Assembly: GCA_017883285.1 (NCBI GenBank)
Contig: JADGNV010000122.1
Span: 26,152-90,151, forward strand
From: Candidatus Aminicenantota bacterium
GTDB lineage: Bacteria > Acidobacteriota > Aminicenantia > Aminicenantales > UBA4085
Direction of reading: 5' to 3'
Length of the DNA stretch: 64,000 nucleotides
Part shown: positions 16,622 to 23,951 of the stretch, one piece after another
How the letters are laid out: the number at the start of each line of letters is the position of its first letter
How positions within the stretch are numbered: position 1 is the stretch's first letter
Translations under genes and position numbers: made by a program
The notes under the pieces: generated by a model
Databases searched by the model: none
Seen by the model: the letters and a program-made list of their open reading frames with translations, nothing else
What the model was told of the DNA's origin: nothing

Positions 16622-18202
16622 ATGAAGAGAACATCTTTTTTGTTTATAATCTGCGTGTTGGCCTTGGCCTTGATCTCCTCAGGGTCCGCGGGCCCTCAGA
16701 AGAAATCAACGGTGGCGGCCAAGGCCGTTGTCGTTAAAGCCCCGGATGTCCCGGGAACCCCGGTCGGCCTGCCCTCCGGCTGGTCCACGCCGGAAAACGT
16801 GTCGAACAATTCGGCTTACAGCGAAGGTCCGTATGCCGCGCTGGACGCCAAGGGCAACGTCTATATCAGCTGGGTCGACTGGTACGGCGGCGTCGGCGGC
16901 GGCCGGGAAATGATGTTCAACACCAACAAGCCCGGCCAATGGAATGCGGTCCGGTCCAACCAGTTGATATACACCGCCATCGACGATTCCGGGTTCCCCC
17001 AGGTCGCCGTCACCCAGGACGGCAACAATGCCATCTACGCCTGGATGGATGGCGATTTCTCGGCCGGACACATGAGCGTTTTCGGGGAGGAGCTGGTCAA
17101 TAGCACATGGAGTGGGGCTGGAGTGATCACGACACAAGTTCCGGGACCGGCCACGTACCCGACCATCGCCGCCTCTCCCGTCGATAGCACATTCTGTTTC
17201 GTCTGGCAACAGGATGTGGGTAACGGCTTCAACCTCGCCTATCAATACCGGGACGGCGCCTCGGGCCGGATGAGCTCGCCCGGATTGATGACGACCGGCC
17301 AGGTCCTTCAATATCTTCCGAATATTTTTGTCGACGCCACGGGAACGATCCATTGTGCCTATATTGTCCGCGTAGGCGAGGCCGCCATCTGGTATACAAA
17401 GAACGCCAACCCGAAAAGCCTCACGGGCTGGACAACGCCCATCGCCCTTTCGGGCGGAACGGGCCTCGACTGGTCGTATCCGATGGTGGCGGCCGCCGCC
17501 GACGGCGACGCCTATGTCGTCTGGCAGGAAGACCACAATGGGAACGAAGAGATCTATCTCAGGTACCAGGTAAACGGCGTCTGGCAATCGACGATCACCC
17601 TCTCCCAGACCGCGGCCCCCTCGGAACATCCCTCGATCGCCGTCAACCCGGTATCCAAGGAGGTCTTTGTCTCGTGGGCGGAGCTCACGGGAAGCGGGCT
17701 TGGCAATATCTATATAAAGACCTATGAGCTCAACAAAGCCACGGGCAACCTGGCCTGGTCCGACAACATCCAGGTGACGTCGTCCGGGCGGGCCCTGAAG
17801 TCGGCCATCCGAGTGACCAAGGAAGGCGATATCCACCTCATCTATGCCAACGATGGTGAGATCTGGCATACCCAAAAGCTCGCCCCGCGGCTGAGCGGCA
17901 TCCAGCCGCCCACGGTCGCATCCAAGATCAACCGGGTCCTGTTCGCCTCGGAAAAAACCCTGACCATCGATTTCGCCAAGAACCCCGAGAACGACGACGC
18001 CACCCTCCAGGAATACCGTCTTTATTACAAGAAGGCCGAGGACCCCGACACCGCGTACATTATCCTCTCGACCTTCGCCCCGACGGCCACGCTCGAATAC
18101 GTCATGAAGAAGATCCCCGTCAGCCAGAAATACAATTTCCTGGCCAGCGTCGTGAACAAGGACGGCCTCGAGCTCAAGACCACCTCGGTGCTTTCGGACT
18201 GA
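16622..18202 (+). CDS. Secreted beta-propeller/FN3 protein, paralogue 2
   Basis: 526 residues from ATG16622. The longer in-frame extension would make the ribosome site coding, so it is rejected. Signal peptide with 'LFIICVLALALISSGSAG', then propeller-like blades ('ALDAKGNVYISWVDWYGG', 'AAADGDAYVVWQEDHNGNE'). The C-terminal FN3-like domain is nearly superimposable on paralogue 1 ('DATLQEYRLYYKKAED', 'VVNKDGLELKTTS'). Extensive shared phrases, such as 'GWSTPENVSNNSAYSE' against 'GWASLKNVSNNATDSE', show duplication. Secreted or periplasmic; molecular role unknown. Confidence 0.75.
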   Translation: MKRTSFLFIICVLALALISSGSAGPQKKSTVAAKAVVVKAPDVPGTPVGLPSGWSTPENVSNNSAYSEGPYAALDAKGNVYISWVDWYGGVGGGREMMFNTNKPGQWNAVRSNQLIYTAIDDSGFPQVAVTQDGNNAIYAWMDGDFSAGHMSVFGEELVNSTWSGAGVITTQVPGPATYPTIAASPVDSTFCFVWQQDVGNGFNLAYQYRDGASGRMSSPGLMTTGQVLQYLPNIFVDATGTIHCAYIVRVGEAAIWYTKNANPKSLTGWTTPIALSGGTGLDWSYPMVAAAADGDAYVVWQEDHNGNEEIYLRYQVNGVWQSTITLSQTAAPSEHPSIAVNPVSKEVFVSWAELTGSGLGNIYIKTYELNKATGNLAWSDNIQVTSSGRALKSAIRVTKEGDIHLIYANDGEIWHTQKLAPRLSGIQPPTVASKINRVLFASEKTLTIDFAKNPENDDATLQEYRLYYKKAEDPDTAYIILSTFAPTATLEYVMKKIPVSQKYNFLASVVNKDGLELKTTSVLSD

Positions 18203-18222
18203 CCGGACTCCGCGGGACGGGC

Positions 18223-18264
18223 GCAGGGCGGGGTTTCGTGCCCCGCCCGAGAAGGGGAGGCAGG
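18223..18264. repeat. 42-bp hairpin repeat, copy 1
   Basis: This 42-bp unit contains the inverted repeat GGGCGGGG / CCCCGCCC. It recurs with one mismatch at 18988-19029. It lies between convergent genes and could act as a bidirectional transcription barrier, but it has no T tract. Confidence 0.8.
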
Positions 18265-18272
18265 ACAGCCGA

Positions 18273-18857
18273 TCAGAAAACGATGGCGATCCCGCCGCCG
18301 TATTCGAATCCGCCGAGCCGAATCGTCTGGCCGCTCTCCGTGGCGTTGACCCATGTGTATTTGAGCATGCCGTTGAGGCGGAGGGGGAAGCTCTTGCCGA
18401 ATTCGATATAGATCCCGCCGAGGACGTGCGTCCCCGTGGCCACGTTCAAAGTCGTTCCGATGGGGTTGGATTCGTAATAGAAATAGAAATCGGCCCCGCC
18501 GCCCAAGTACGGAATGATATAGTTCGTCGGGAGCTCGTAGCGCAGGCCGAGCGAGAGGGGGATCATCAGGAAGTTCGTCACCTCCTGCGTGTAGGTCAGC
18601 GCCCCGGTCTTGGAGAAGGCCTTGATCTGGGCGTAGAAGTCGATCCCGGCGGCGATCGACGAGGAGAGGAGGATGCCCCGGATGGTGTTCGATCCCTGGG
18701 GATAGACCGCCTTAAAGAGGGTGTCGGTGACGGTGTAAGGCCCGAGGAAAAACTCGAACGTCCCCTGTTTTCGGCCGTTCTCGACGGCGAACGTCGAAAG
18801 GGACGTGGCGAGAATCAGGGCCGCCACCGCCGCCGTGCGTCGCGCGTGCGTTCTCAT
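18273..18857 (-). CDS. Outer-membrane beta-barrel protein, paralogue of the AMIN-barrel C-terminus
   Basis: 194 residues. Signal peptide at about 1-24 (RRTAAVAALILATSLSTFA), then alternating amphipathic strands ending '...GGGIAIVF' with the C-terminal Phe expected of barrels. Segments line up with residues about 185-351 of the protein at 37-1092 ('FKAVYPQG' with 'FKEIYGGD', 'FYAQIKAFSKTGALTYTQE' with 'FYSKTGAATLSQE', 'IPLSLGLRYEL' with 'TPISLAARLNY', 'RLGGFEYGGGIA' with 'DLGGNEYGVGLS'). It lacks the AMIN domain. GGGGAG precedes the ATG. Confidence 0.75.
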   Translation of the reverse strand: MRTHARRTAAVAALILATSLSTFAVENGRKQGTFEFFLGPYTVTDTLFKAVYPQGSNTIRGILLSSSIAAGIDFYAQIKAFSKTGALTYTQEVTNFLMIPLSLGLRYELPTNYIIPYLGGGADFYFYYESNPIGTTLNVATGTHVLGGIYIEFGKSFPLRLNGMLKYTWVNATESGQTIRLGGFEYGGGIAIVF

Positions 18858-18871
18858 GTCGCTCCCCGAAA

Positions 18872-18901
18872 GTTATAACATCCGGCCCGCGGCGCTGTCA
18901 A
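18872..18901 (-). promoter_or_regulatory. Promoter of the barrel gene
   Basis: On the minus strand, TTGACA (18896-18901), 18 bp, TATAAC (18872-18877), about 15 nt before the ATG. A 24-bp perfect hairpin begins two bases upstream of the -35 box. Confidence 0.75.
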
Positions 18902-18902
18902 A

Positions 18903-18956
18903 TGACGAGCGGCGCTATGCCCCGGGTCAAGGCCCGGGGCATAGCGCCGCTCGTCA
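18903..18956. repeat. 24-bp perfect inverted repeat in a divergent promoter region
   Basis: Arms 18903-18926 and 18933-18956 are exact reverse complements around the loop TCAAGG. It lies between the divergent barrel and ftsK genes, directly upstream of the barrel -35 box, where an intrinsic terminator would have no gene to terminate. Confidence 0.9.
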
Positions 18957-18962
18957 AGGGTT

Positions 18963-18985
18963 CCAAGGGGGAGTCGCCCCCTTGG
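18963..18985. repeat. 9-bp G/C hairpin
   Basis: CCAAGGGGG and CCCCCTTGG around AGTCG, the second of three consecutive hairpins in the 264-bp divergent gap. Confidence 0.8.
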
Positions 18986-18987
18986 TC

Positions 18988-19029
18988 GCAGGGCGGGGTT
19001 TCATGCCCCGCCCGAGAAGGGGAGGCAGG
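18988..19029. repeat. 42-bp hairpin repeat, copy 2
   Basis: 41 of 42 positions are identical to 18223-18264, in the same orientation. The two copies flank the barrel gene as a direct repeat pair. Confidence 0.85.
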
Positions 19030-19104
19030 GCGGCCGGCTCTTCCCGGCGCCCGTTGGAAGGGGTCTTCCCCTCCAAATTGACCGCCCCTGACGCGCGCCG
19101 ATTG

Positions 19105-19113
19105 TGATATAAT
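19105..19113 (+). promoter_or_regulatory. Extended -10 promoter, near-leaderless ftsK
   Basis: TG-A-TATAAT ends 8 nt before the ftsK ATG at 19122. TTGACC at 19078 is too far (24 bp) to be a normal -35 box. Confidence 0.55.
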
Positions 19114-19121
19114 TTTGCGCG

Positions 19122-21479
19122 ATGGCTACGACTAAAAGGAAGCCCCCGCCCGCCGCGGTCAGGAAAGCGCCGGCCCGGAGCCGGATCATCGCCTCCGAGA
19201 TCGCCGGCGTCCTGCTGATGTTCCTCGCCGCCTACCTGCTCGTGAGCCTCGTCGGGTTCGACGCCCGCGACCCGTCGCTCTTCAGCGCCGTCGCGCCCGG
19301 CGCCGGGATCCACAACTACGGCGGCCGCCTCGGCGCCTGGCTTTCCGACATGACCCTCCAGACGTTCGGCTTTCCGGCTTTCCTCCTGCCGTTCATGATC
19401 GGCTTCCTCGGCCTGCGCGCGGTCCTGACCGGCGAGCGGAAGCGCATCCTCCGCAAGGCGGGGACGTTCGCCCTGCTGCTCGCCATCCTCTGCCCGCTGC
19501 TCATCCTGTTCTTCCAGAGCGCCTCCTGGCGGGGGACGAAGATCCCGGCCGGCGGCCTCTTCGGCGACCTCCTGAACTCGCTGCTCAACGGCGTCCTGAA
19601 CAGCACCGGGACACTGATCTTCCTCCTCGCCGCCGCGGCGCTCTTCGTCGCCTTCGCCACCGCGTTCTCCTTCCGGAAGCTCTTCGTAGCCCTGGGCCGG
19701 ATGTTCGTCTTCGCCTTCAAGGAGGTCCGGATCAAGATCTGGGAACGGCCCAAGCCCGAACCCGCGCCCCGGGAGTCCCGGCCGAAAAAGGCGCCCGCCG
19801 CCCCCGTCCCGGCGGCCGCCGCAGGACGGGGCGAAGAGGACGAGGAGGAATCGCCGCGGTCCCCGGCCCGCAAGGAGCCGGCCGGCATCCCCGGCCGGCC
19901 GCGGCCCTCCGAGCTGAAGCGGAGCACGATCAAGCCGCCCGAGATCAAGCTCCTGCGGGGCGAGGAGGAGCCGCTCCTCTTCCCGGTCACGGAAGGCTAC
20001 AATTTCCCGCCGCTCAGCCTGCTCGATCTCGGCAAGCCCGCCGAAAAAATCGACAAGGCCGAGCTCGCCGAGAACAAGGTCCGCATCGAGGAGAAGCTCC
20101 GCGAATTCGACGTCGACGGCGAGGTCAAGGAATACCACCCCGGGCCGGTCATCACGACCTACGAGTACTATCCCAGTCCCGGGGTCAAGATCAGCCAAGT
20201 GGCGAACCTGGCCGAGGACCTGTCCCTGGCCCTGAGCGTGGAGTCGGTCCGGATCCAGCGCATCCCGGGCAAGTCCTCGCTCGGCGTCGAGATCCCGAAC
20301 AAGAAGCGCGAAATCATCAAGCTCCGCGACATCCTCGAGTCCGAGGTTTTCCAGAAGTCGCCCTCCAAGCTGACCTTCGCCCTGGGGAAGACCGTCCACG
20401 ACGAGGTCTACGTGACCGACCTGGCCATCATGCCCCATCTCCTCATCGCGGGGGCCACGGGGACGGGGAAGAGCGTCTGCCTGAACGCCCTGATCGCGAG
20501 CATCCTCTACAAGGCCTCGCCCCGGGAGGTCAAGCTCATCCTCATCGACCCCAAGCGCCTCGAGTTCACCCTCTACGAGGGCATCCCCCATCTGCTCAGC
20601 CCGATCATCAACGACTCGAAAAAGGCCGGCGTCGTCCTCATGGACGCCGTCAAGAAGATGGAGAACCGCTACCATCTCCTCAGCCAGCGCAAGGTCCGGA
20701 ACATCGACCAGTACAACCACCTCGTCGCCCAGGACCTCGCCGACAAAAAGAGCAAGCTGACCGACGAGGAGCGGGCCGCCCTCAAGCCGCTGCCCTACAT
20801 CGTCATCATCATCGACGAGCTGGCCGAGCTGATGATGGTCAGCGCCCAGGACGTGGACTACGCCATCGCCCGGCTGGCCCAGCTCGCGCGCGCGGTCGGC
20901 ATCCATCTCGTCCTGGCCACCCAGCGGCCGTCGATCGACGTCATCACCGGCACGATCAAGAACAACTTCTCCAGCCGGATCGCCTTCCGCGTCCCGTCCA
21001 AAATCGACTCCCGGGTCATCCTCGACACGGGCGGCGCCGACAAGCTGCTCGGCATGGGCGACATGCTCTTCATGCCGCCGAACTACCCGCGCCTGCTCCG
21101 CCTCCATTGCTCCTACGTCTCCATCCCGGAGATCCGGCGCCTGGTCAAGTTCGTCAAGGAGCAGGGCGCGCCCGAATACGACGAGCGGCTGGTCAACGTC
21201 ATCAAGAGCCCGGGCGGCAACCTGCCTTGGGAGGACGACGGGGAGAAGGACGAGAACTATGACAAGGCGGTGGAGCTCATCCTCCACACCGGCCAGGCTT
21301 CGGCCTCCTACCTTCAGCGCAAGCTCAAGCTGGGCTACGCGCGCGCCTCTCGGATCATCGACCAGATGGAGCAGGAGGGCATCCTCGCCGCGTCGGAAGG
21401 AAGCAAGCCCCGGGAGATCCTGATCGACGTCAAGCAGTACATGGACGAGCAGAGGAAGAAAGCGCGCGAGGGCGAGTAG
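19122..21479 (+). CDS. ftsK: DNA translocase FtsK/SpoIIIE
   Basis: 785 residues. Four N-terminal membrane helices (about 23-45, 78-100, 112-135, 155-178) anchor it at the septum. A charged linker (about 200-270) leads to the motor: Walker A 'GATGTGKS' at 444-451, Walker B 'YIVIIIDELAEL', 'LATQRPS'. The C-terminal gamma winged helix ('AVELILHTGQASASYLQRKLKLGYARASRIID') reads polar DNA motifs. It pumps chromosome ends apart and activates XerCD at dif. The short linker makes it closer to SpoIIIE/short FtsK. A sigma factor gene starts 16 nt downstream. Confidence 0.95.
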   Translation: MATTKRKPPPAAVRKAPARSRIIASEIAGVLLMFLAAYLLVSLVGFDARDPSLFSAVAPGAGIHNYGGRLGAWLSDMTLQTFGFPAFLLPFMIGFLGLRAVLTGERKRILRKAGTFALLLAILCPLLILFFQSASWRGTKIPAGGLFGDLLNSLLNGVLNSTGTLIFLLAAAALFVAFATAFSFRKLFVALGRMFVFAFKEVRIKIWERPKPEPAPRESRPKKAPAAPVPAAAAGRGEEDEEESPRSPARKEPAGIPGRPRPSELKRSTIKPPEIKLLRGEEEPLLFPVTEGYNFPPLSLLDLGKPAEKIDKAELAENKVRIEEKLREFDVDGEVKEYHPGPVITTYEYYPSPGVKISQVANLAEDLSLALSVESVRIQRIPGKSSLGVEIPNKKREIIKLRDILESEVFQKSPSKLTFALGKTVHDEVYVTDLAIMPHLLIAGATGTGKSVCLNALIASILYKASPREVKLILIDPKRLEFTLYEGIPHLLSPIINDSKKAGVVLMDAVKKMENRYHLLSQRKVRNIDQYNHLVAQDLADKKSKLTDEERAALKPLPYIVIIIDELAELMMVSAQDVDYAIARLAQLARAVGIHLVLATQRPSIDVITGTIKNNFSSRIAFRVPSKIDSRVILDTGGADKLLGMGDMLFMPPNYPRLLRLHCSYVSIPEIRRLVKFVKEQGAPEYDERLVNVIKSPGGNLPWEDDGEKDENYDKAVELILHTGQASASYLQRKLKLGYARASRIIDQMEQEGILAASEGSKPREILIDVKQYMDEQRKKAREGE

Positions 21480-21495
21480 GGGACGTCGGCCGCTC

Positions 21496-22020
21496 ATGGG
21501 GGACACCACAGACCGGACGGGCGGGACGGTCCCGGCGGGCGACGAGCTCGACCGGATCCTGGCCAAGCTTCGGCCCCTCGTCGGCTATAAAGTCAAGAAG
21601 GCCCTGGGGGCCGCGACCCCCGATTGGGAGGACATCGTCAACGAAGTCCTCATGCAGGCCAGCGAAAAGATCGCCTCCGGGGCATTCCGGGGGGAATCCT
21701 CGATCGGGACGTTCGTCTACACCATCACCAGCCGCCGGATCGTCGACCACATCCGCCGCAAGAGCCGGGTCCTGCGCGACGCGCCGGAGGCCGCCCTTCT
21801 CCCCGATCCGCACGAGCAGGTCGAGCGGAACGAGCAGGTCGGGCTCCTGCTCGAGGCGATCCGGAAGCTCAAGCCGCGCCACCGCGAGGCGTTGGAGCTG
21901 TTCTATCTCAAGGAGCTGTCCCGGGAGGAAGTCGCCCGCCGAATGGGGACCTCGCCGGCCAAGATCAGCGAGTGGGCGAACTACGCCAAGAAAGCCCTCC
22001 GGAGGATTATGGCCGGATGA
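21496..22020 (+). CDS. ECF-like sigma-70 family factor
   Basis: 174 residues. Region 2 covers about 25-90 ('WEDIVNEVLMQASEKIASG', 'GTFVYTITSRRIVDHIRRKSR'), with core-binding and -10-recognition helices. Region 4 covers about 115-172 ('KPRHREALELFYLKELSREEVARRMGTSPAKISEW'), a helix-turn-helix for the -35. No region 1 or 3. Close behind ftsK and followed by a zinc-finger anti-sigma, so it forms a sigma/anti-sigma pair. The regulon is unknown. Confidence 0.88.
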   Translation: MGDTTDRTGGTVPAGDELDRILAKLRPLVGYKVKKALGAATPDWEDIVNEVLMQASEKIASGAFRGESSIGTFVYTITSRRIVDHIRRKSRVLRDAPEAALLPDPHEQVERNEQVGLLLEAIRKLKPRHREALELFYLKELSREEVARRMGTSPAKISEWANYAKKALRRIMAG

Positions 22021-22089
22021 TCATTCCAACTCGCGGCGGCGGCGCCGACTAAACGGATGAAATCATCGGGGGAGATTCGAGGTTTAGCC

Positions 22090-22722
22090 ATGACGAATTG
22101 CTGGGAAGAACGACGGATTGACCGCTATATCCTGGGTCGGTTCTCCGAGGCCGAGACCCGGGAATTCGAAGAGCACTATTTCAACTGCCCCGCCTGTTTC
22201 GAGAGGATGCGCGAGCGCGAAGCGACGATCGAGGCGGTCGTCCGGAAGAAGGACGACCTGCTGGCTCCGGACAGCGCCGCGCCATCGCTCGGCGGCCGAA
22301 TTCGGGCGGCCTTCGCCCTCCGTCCGTGGGCGGCGGCCGCCGCGGCGGCGGGACTCGTCCTCGTGATCGCCGCGGGCCTTCTCGTTCTCGGCCGGGGTCC
22401 CCAGGCCGGGCCGGCGGCGGCCGGCGACGAAATCGTCCGGGGGACGGCCATCGTCGCTCTGGAGCCCGCGGGCGGCCTTAAGTCTGCCCCGGCCGCGCTG
22501 GCCTGGAAGCCGGCGGCGTCCGGACGGGAATACCAGGCCGAGATTTCGGGGCCGGACATGAGCTGGACCGGCCCGGCGACCGAGACGGGAGTCGTCCTGC
22601 CCGAGGACGTGCGGGCCAAGCTCCGACCAGGCGTCGCTTACGTGTGGCAGGTCAAGGCCTACGCCCCGGACGGGACGCTGATGGAGAAATCGAACAAGAT
22701 CGCCTTTAAAATAGCGAACTGA
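22090..22722 (+). CDS. Membrane anti-sigma factor with zf-HC2-like domain
   Basis: 210 residues from ATG22090, which has GAGG 8 nt upstream; the alternative ATG22057 has none. The N-terminal H-x3-C-x2-C ('HYFNCPACFERM') is the zinc-binding anti-sigma signature. One membrane helix follows (about 82-102, 'AAAAAAGLVLVIAAGLLVLG'), then a periplasmic tail with an FN3-like strand pattern ('YVWQVKAYAPDGTLMEKSNKIAFKI'). It should hold the sigma factor encoded 69 nt upstream and release it on an envelope signal. Confidence 0.8.
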   Translation: MTNCWEERRIDRYILGRFSEAETREFEEHYFNCPACFERMREREATIEAVVRKKDDLLAPDSAAPSLGGRIRAAFALRPWAAAAAAAGLVLVIAAGLLVLGRGPQAGPAAAGDEIVRGTAIVALEPAGGLKSAPAALAWKPAASGREYQAEISGPDMSWTGPATETGVVLPEDVRAKLRPGVAYVWQVKAYAPDGTLMEKSNKIAFKIAN

Positions 22723-22735
22723 AGAGCTGCCTCAA

Positions 22736-22784
22736 CGTCGTTGCGAGGAGCCCCGCTCTTGCGGGGCGACGAAGCAATCCCCTC
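22736..22784. repeat. Dispersed 'TTGCGAGGAG...CGACGAAGCAATC' repeat
   Basis: An imperfect palindrome around CCCCGC / GCGGGG, with the ends TTGCGAGGAG and GAAGCAATC. A diverged relative is at 60238-60320. Repeats of this general form occur widely in bacterial intergenic DNA. Confidence 0.7.
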
Positions 22785-22806
22785 AGAACAAGCGTAAGTT
22801 TCTTGC

Positions 22807-22893
22807 GGCGCGGCTTTTGCCCTCATCGCTCTCGCGGCTCACCCATCTTCGAAGGGTCCCCGCCGCTTCGAGCGACAAGGGCACCGCCGCGCC
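22807..22893. repeat. 87-bp imperfect palindrome, copy R1
   Basis: Left arm GGCGCGGC...CGCTCTCGCGGC, centre CACCCATCTTCGAAGGGT, right arm CCGCCGCTTCGAGCGA...CCGCGCC. It has the same 87-bp length as the copies at 29988, 51644 and (inverted) 60041, and is the most diverged in its outer arms. Confidence 0.85.
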
Positions 22894-23263
22894 GGCCCTC
22901 GCTCAATATCGTGCGGCTGCTCTTTTATCCAGGCGAGGGGGAAGAGAGCGAGCGGACCGGAGGAGATCTCGCCGCTGCGTTTCGGCTTTTTGGGGAACCC
23001 CGCGCAGCGGGGCGGCGTGAAGACCCGAGCCTGAATCAGCCGCGGGGAGGAACCGATAGAAGGCGAGATCTGAAATACGGAGGGACGATAAGGCGGCGAG
23101 ATACGCGCCGCCCATAAAGCCGAAACCCACAGGGCGTTAAGATCTCCGGGGGAGCGAGCCTCTTCCCCGAGCCCCCCGCCCGGGAGCCCCCTTCCATTAT
23201 CAATTTTGGGCGGATTGAGCCGCGAGAGCGACTGGGGCGGGAGCCGCACCGCCCGTGACCTCA
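22894..23263. repeat. Structured intergenic island 1
   Basis: No gene is visible here. A long-range perfect 11-bp stem pairs 22979-22989 (GTTTCGGCTTT) with 23116-23126 (AAAGCCGAAAC). It encloses a CCCCGC-GCA-GCGGGG hairpin near 23003-23017. 23169-23201 is a 33-bp block repeated at 30338-30370 with one change. 23216-23250 is an inverted partial copy of the left arm of the 87-bp palindrome, so the island has inverted ends. Confidence 0.75.
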
Positions 23264-23947
23264 TCAATCCTCGACGAGCGTGTACTCTTCCTCGTGGTAG
23301 ATCCGGCCGCCGGTTTCCTCTTCGAAAGCCAGGCAGCACATCAGCCGTCCGCAGAGGCCGGAAATCTTGGTCGGGTTGATGACGATCTGCTGCTTGCGCG
23401 CCTTCTGGATGGTCACGGGCTCGAACGTCTTCATGAACGAGGCGCAGCAGAGCGGCCGGCCGCAGACGCCCAGCCCGCCGATGATCTTCGCCTCGTCGCG
23501 GACGCCGACCTGGCGCATCTCGATCCGCATCTTGAGCTCCTTGGCCAGGTCCTTGACCAGCAGGCGGAAGTCGATCCGGCCGTCGGCCGTATATAAGAAG
23601 ACGCCCTTCTTCTCGTTGAAGAAATAGCGGACCGCGGTCAGCTTCATGGCCAGGCCGTGGGCCTTGATCCGCTCCTGGCAGAGCACGACGGCCCGGGCCT
23701 CCTTGTCGCACAGCCAGTTGAACTTGCTCTTGTCGTCCTCGGTCGCCAGGCGGAGGATCTTGGGCGCGTTCTGCGCGTCCCGGCCGTGGCGGCAGACCTC
23801 GCTCGACACGTCGACGACCGTCGCCAGGTCGCCGCCGAACTCGGACTCGATGAGGCAGACGTCGTTCATCTGGACGTCGACCCCGTTCCTCACGGCGCGG
23901 ACCGTCTTGCCCGTCCGCGCGGAAATCAGACAAACGAAATCGGACAT
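23264..23947 (-). CDS. PSP1/YaaT (RicT)-family protein
   Basis: 227 residues. PSP1 domain with 'VVLCQERIKAHGLAMKLTAVRYFF'. Cysteine-rich signature 'GLGVCGRPLCCASFM...GLCGRLMCCLAFE', which in Bacillus RicT/YaaT helps bind an Fe-S cluster in the RicAFT complex controlling RNase Y cleavage and development. Five conserved cysteines are present. It lies immediately downstream of holB, the same order seen in many genomes. A role in RNA maturation is inferred; no RicA/RicF partners are in the window. Confidence 0.88.
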   Translation of the reverse strand: MSDFVCLISARTGKTVRAVRNGVDVQMNDVCLIESEFGGDLATVVDVSSEVCRHGRDAQNAPKILRLATEDDKSKFNWLCDKEARAVVLCQERIKAHGLAMKLTAVRYFFNEKKGVFLYTADGRIDFRLLVKDLAKELKMRIEMRQVGVRDEAKIIGGLGVCGRPLCCASFMKTFEPVTIQKARKQQIVINPTKISGLCGRLMCCLAFEEETGGRIYHEEEYTLVED

Positions 23948-23951
23948 GGGT

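Noticed and set aside
18954-21566. 870-codon open frame on the minus strand
   Set aside because: It is antisense to ftsK, whose motifs are complete. GC-rich codons of the real gene leave the opposite strand free of stops; composition is Asp/Arg/Leu-rich without domains.
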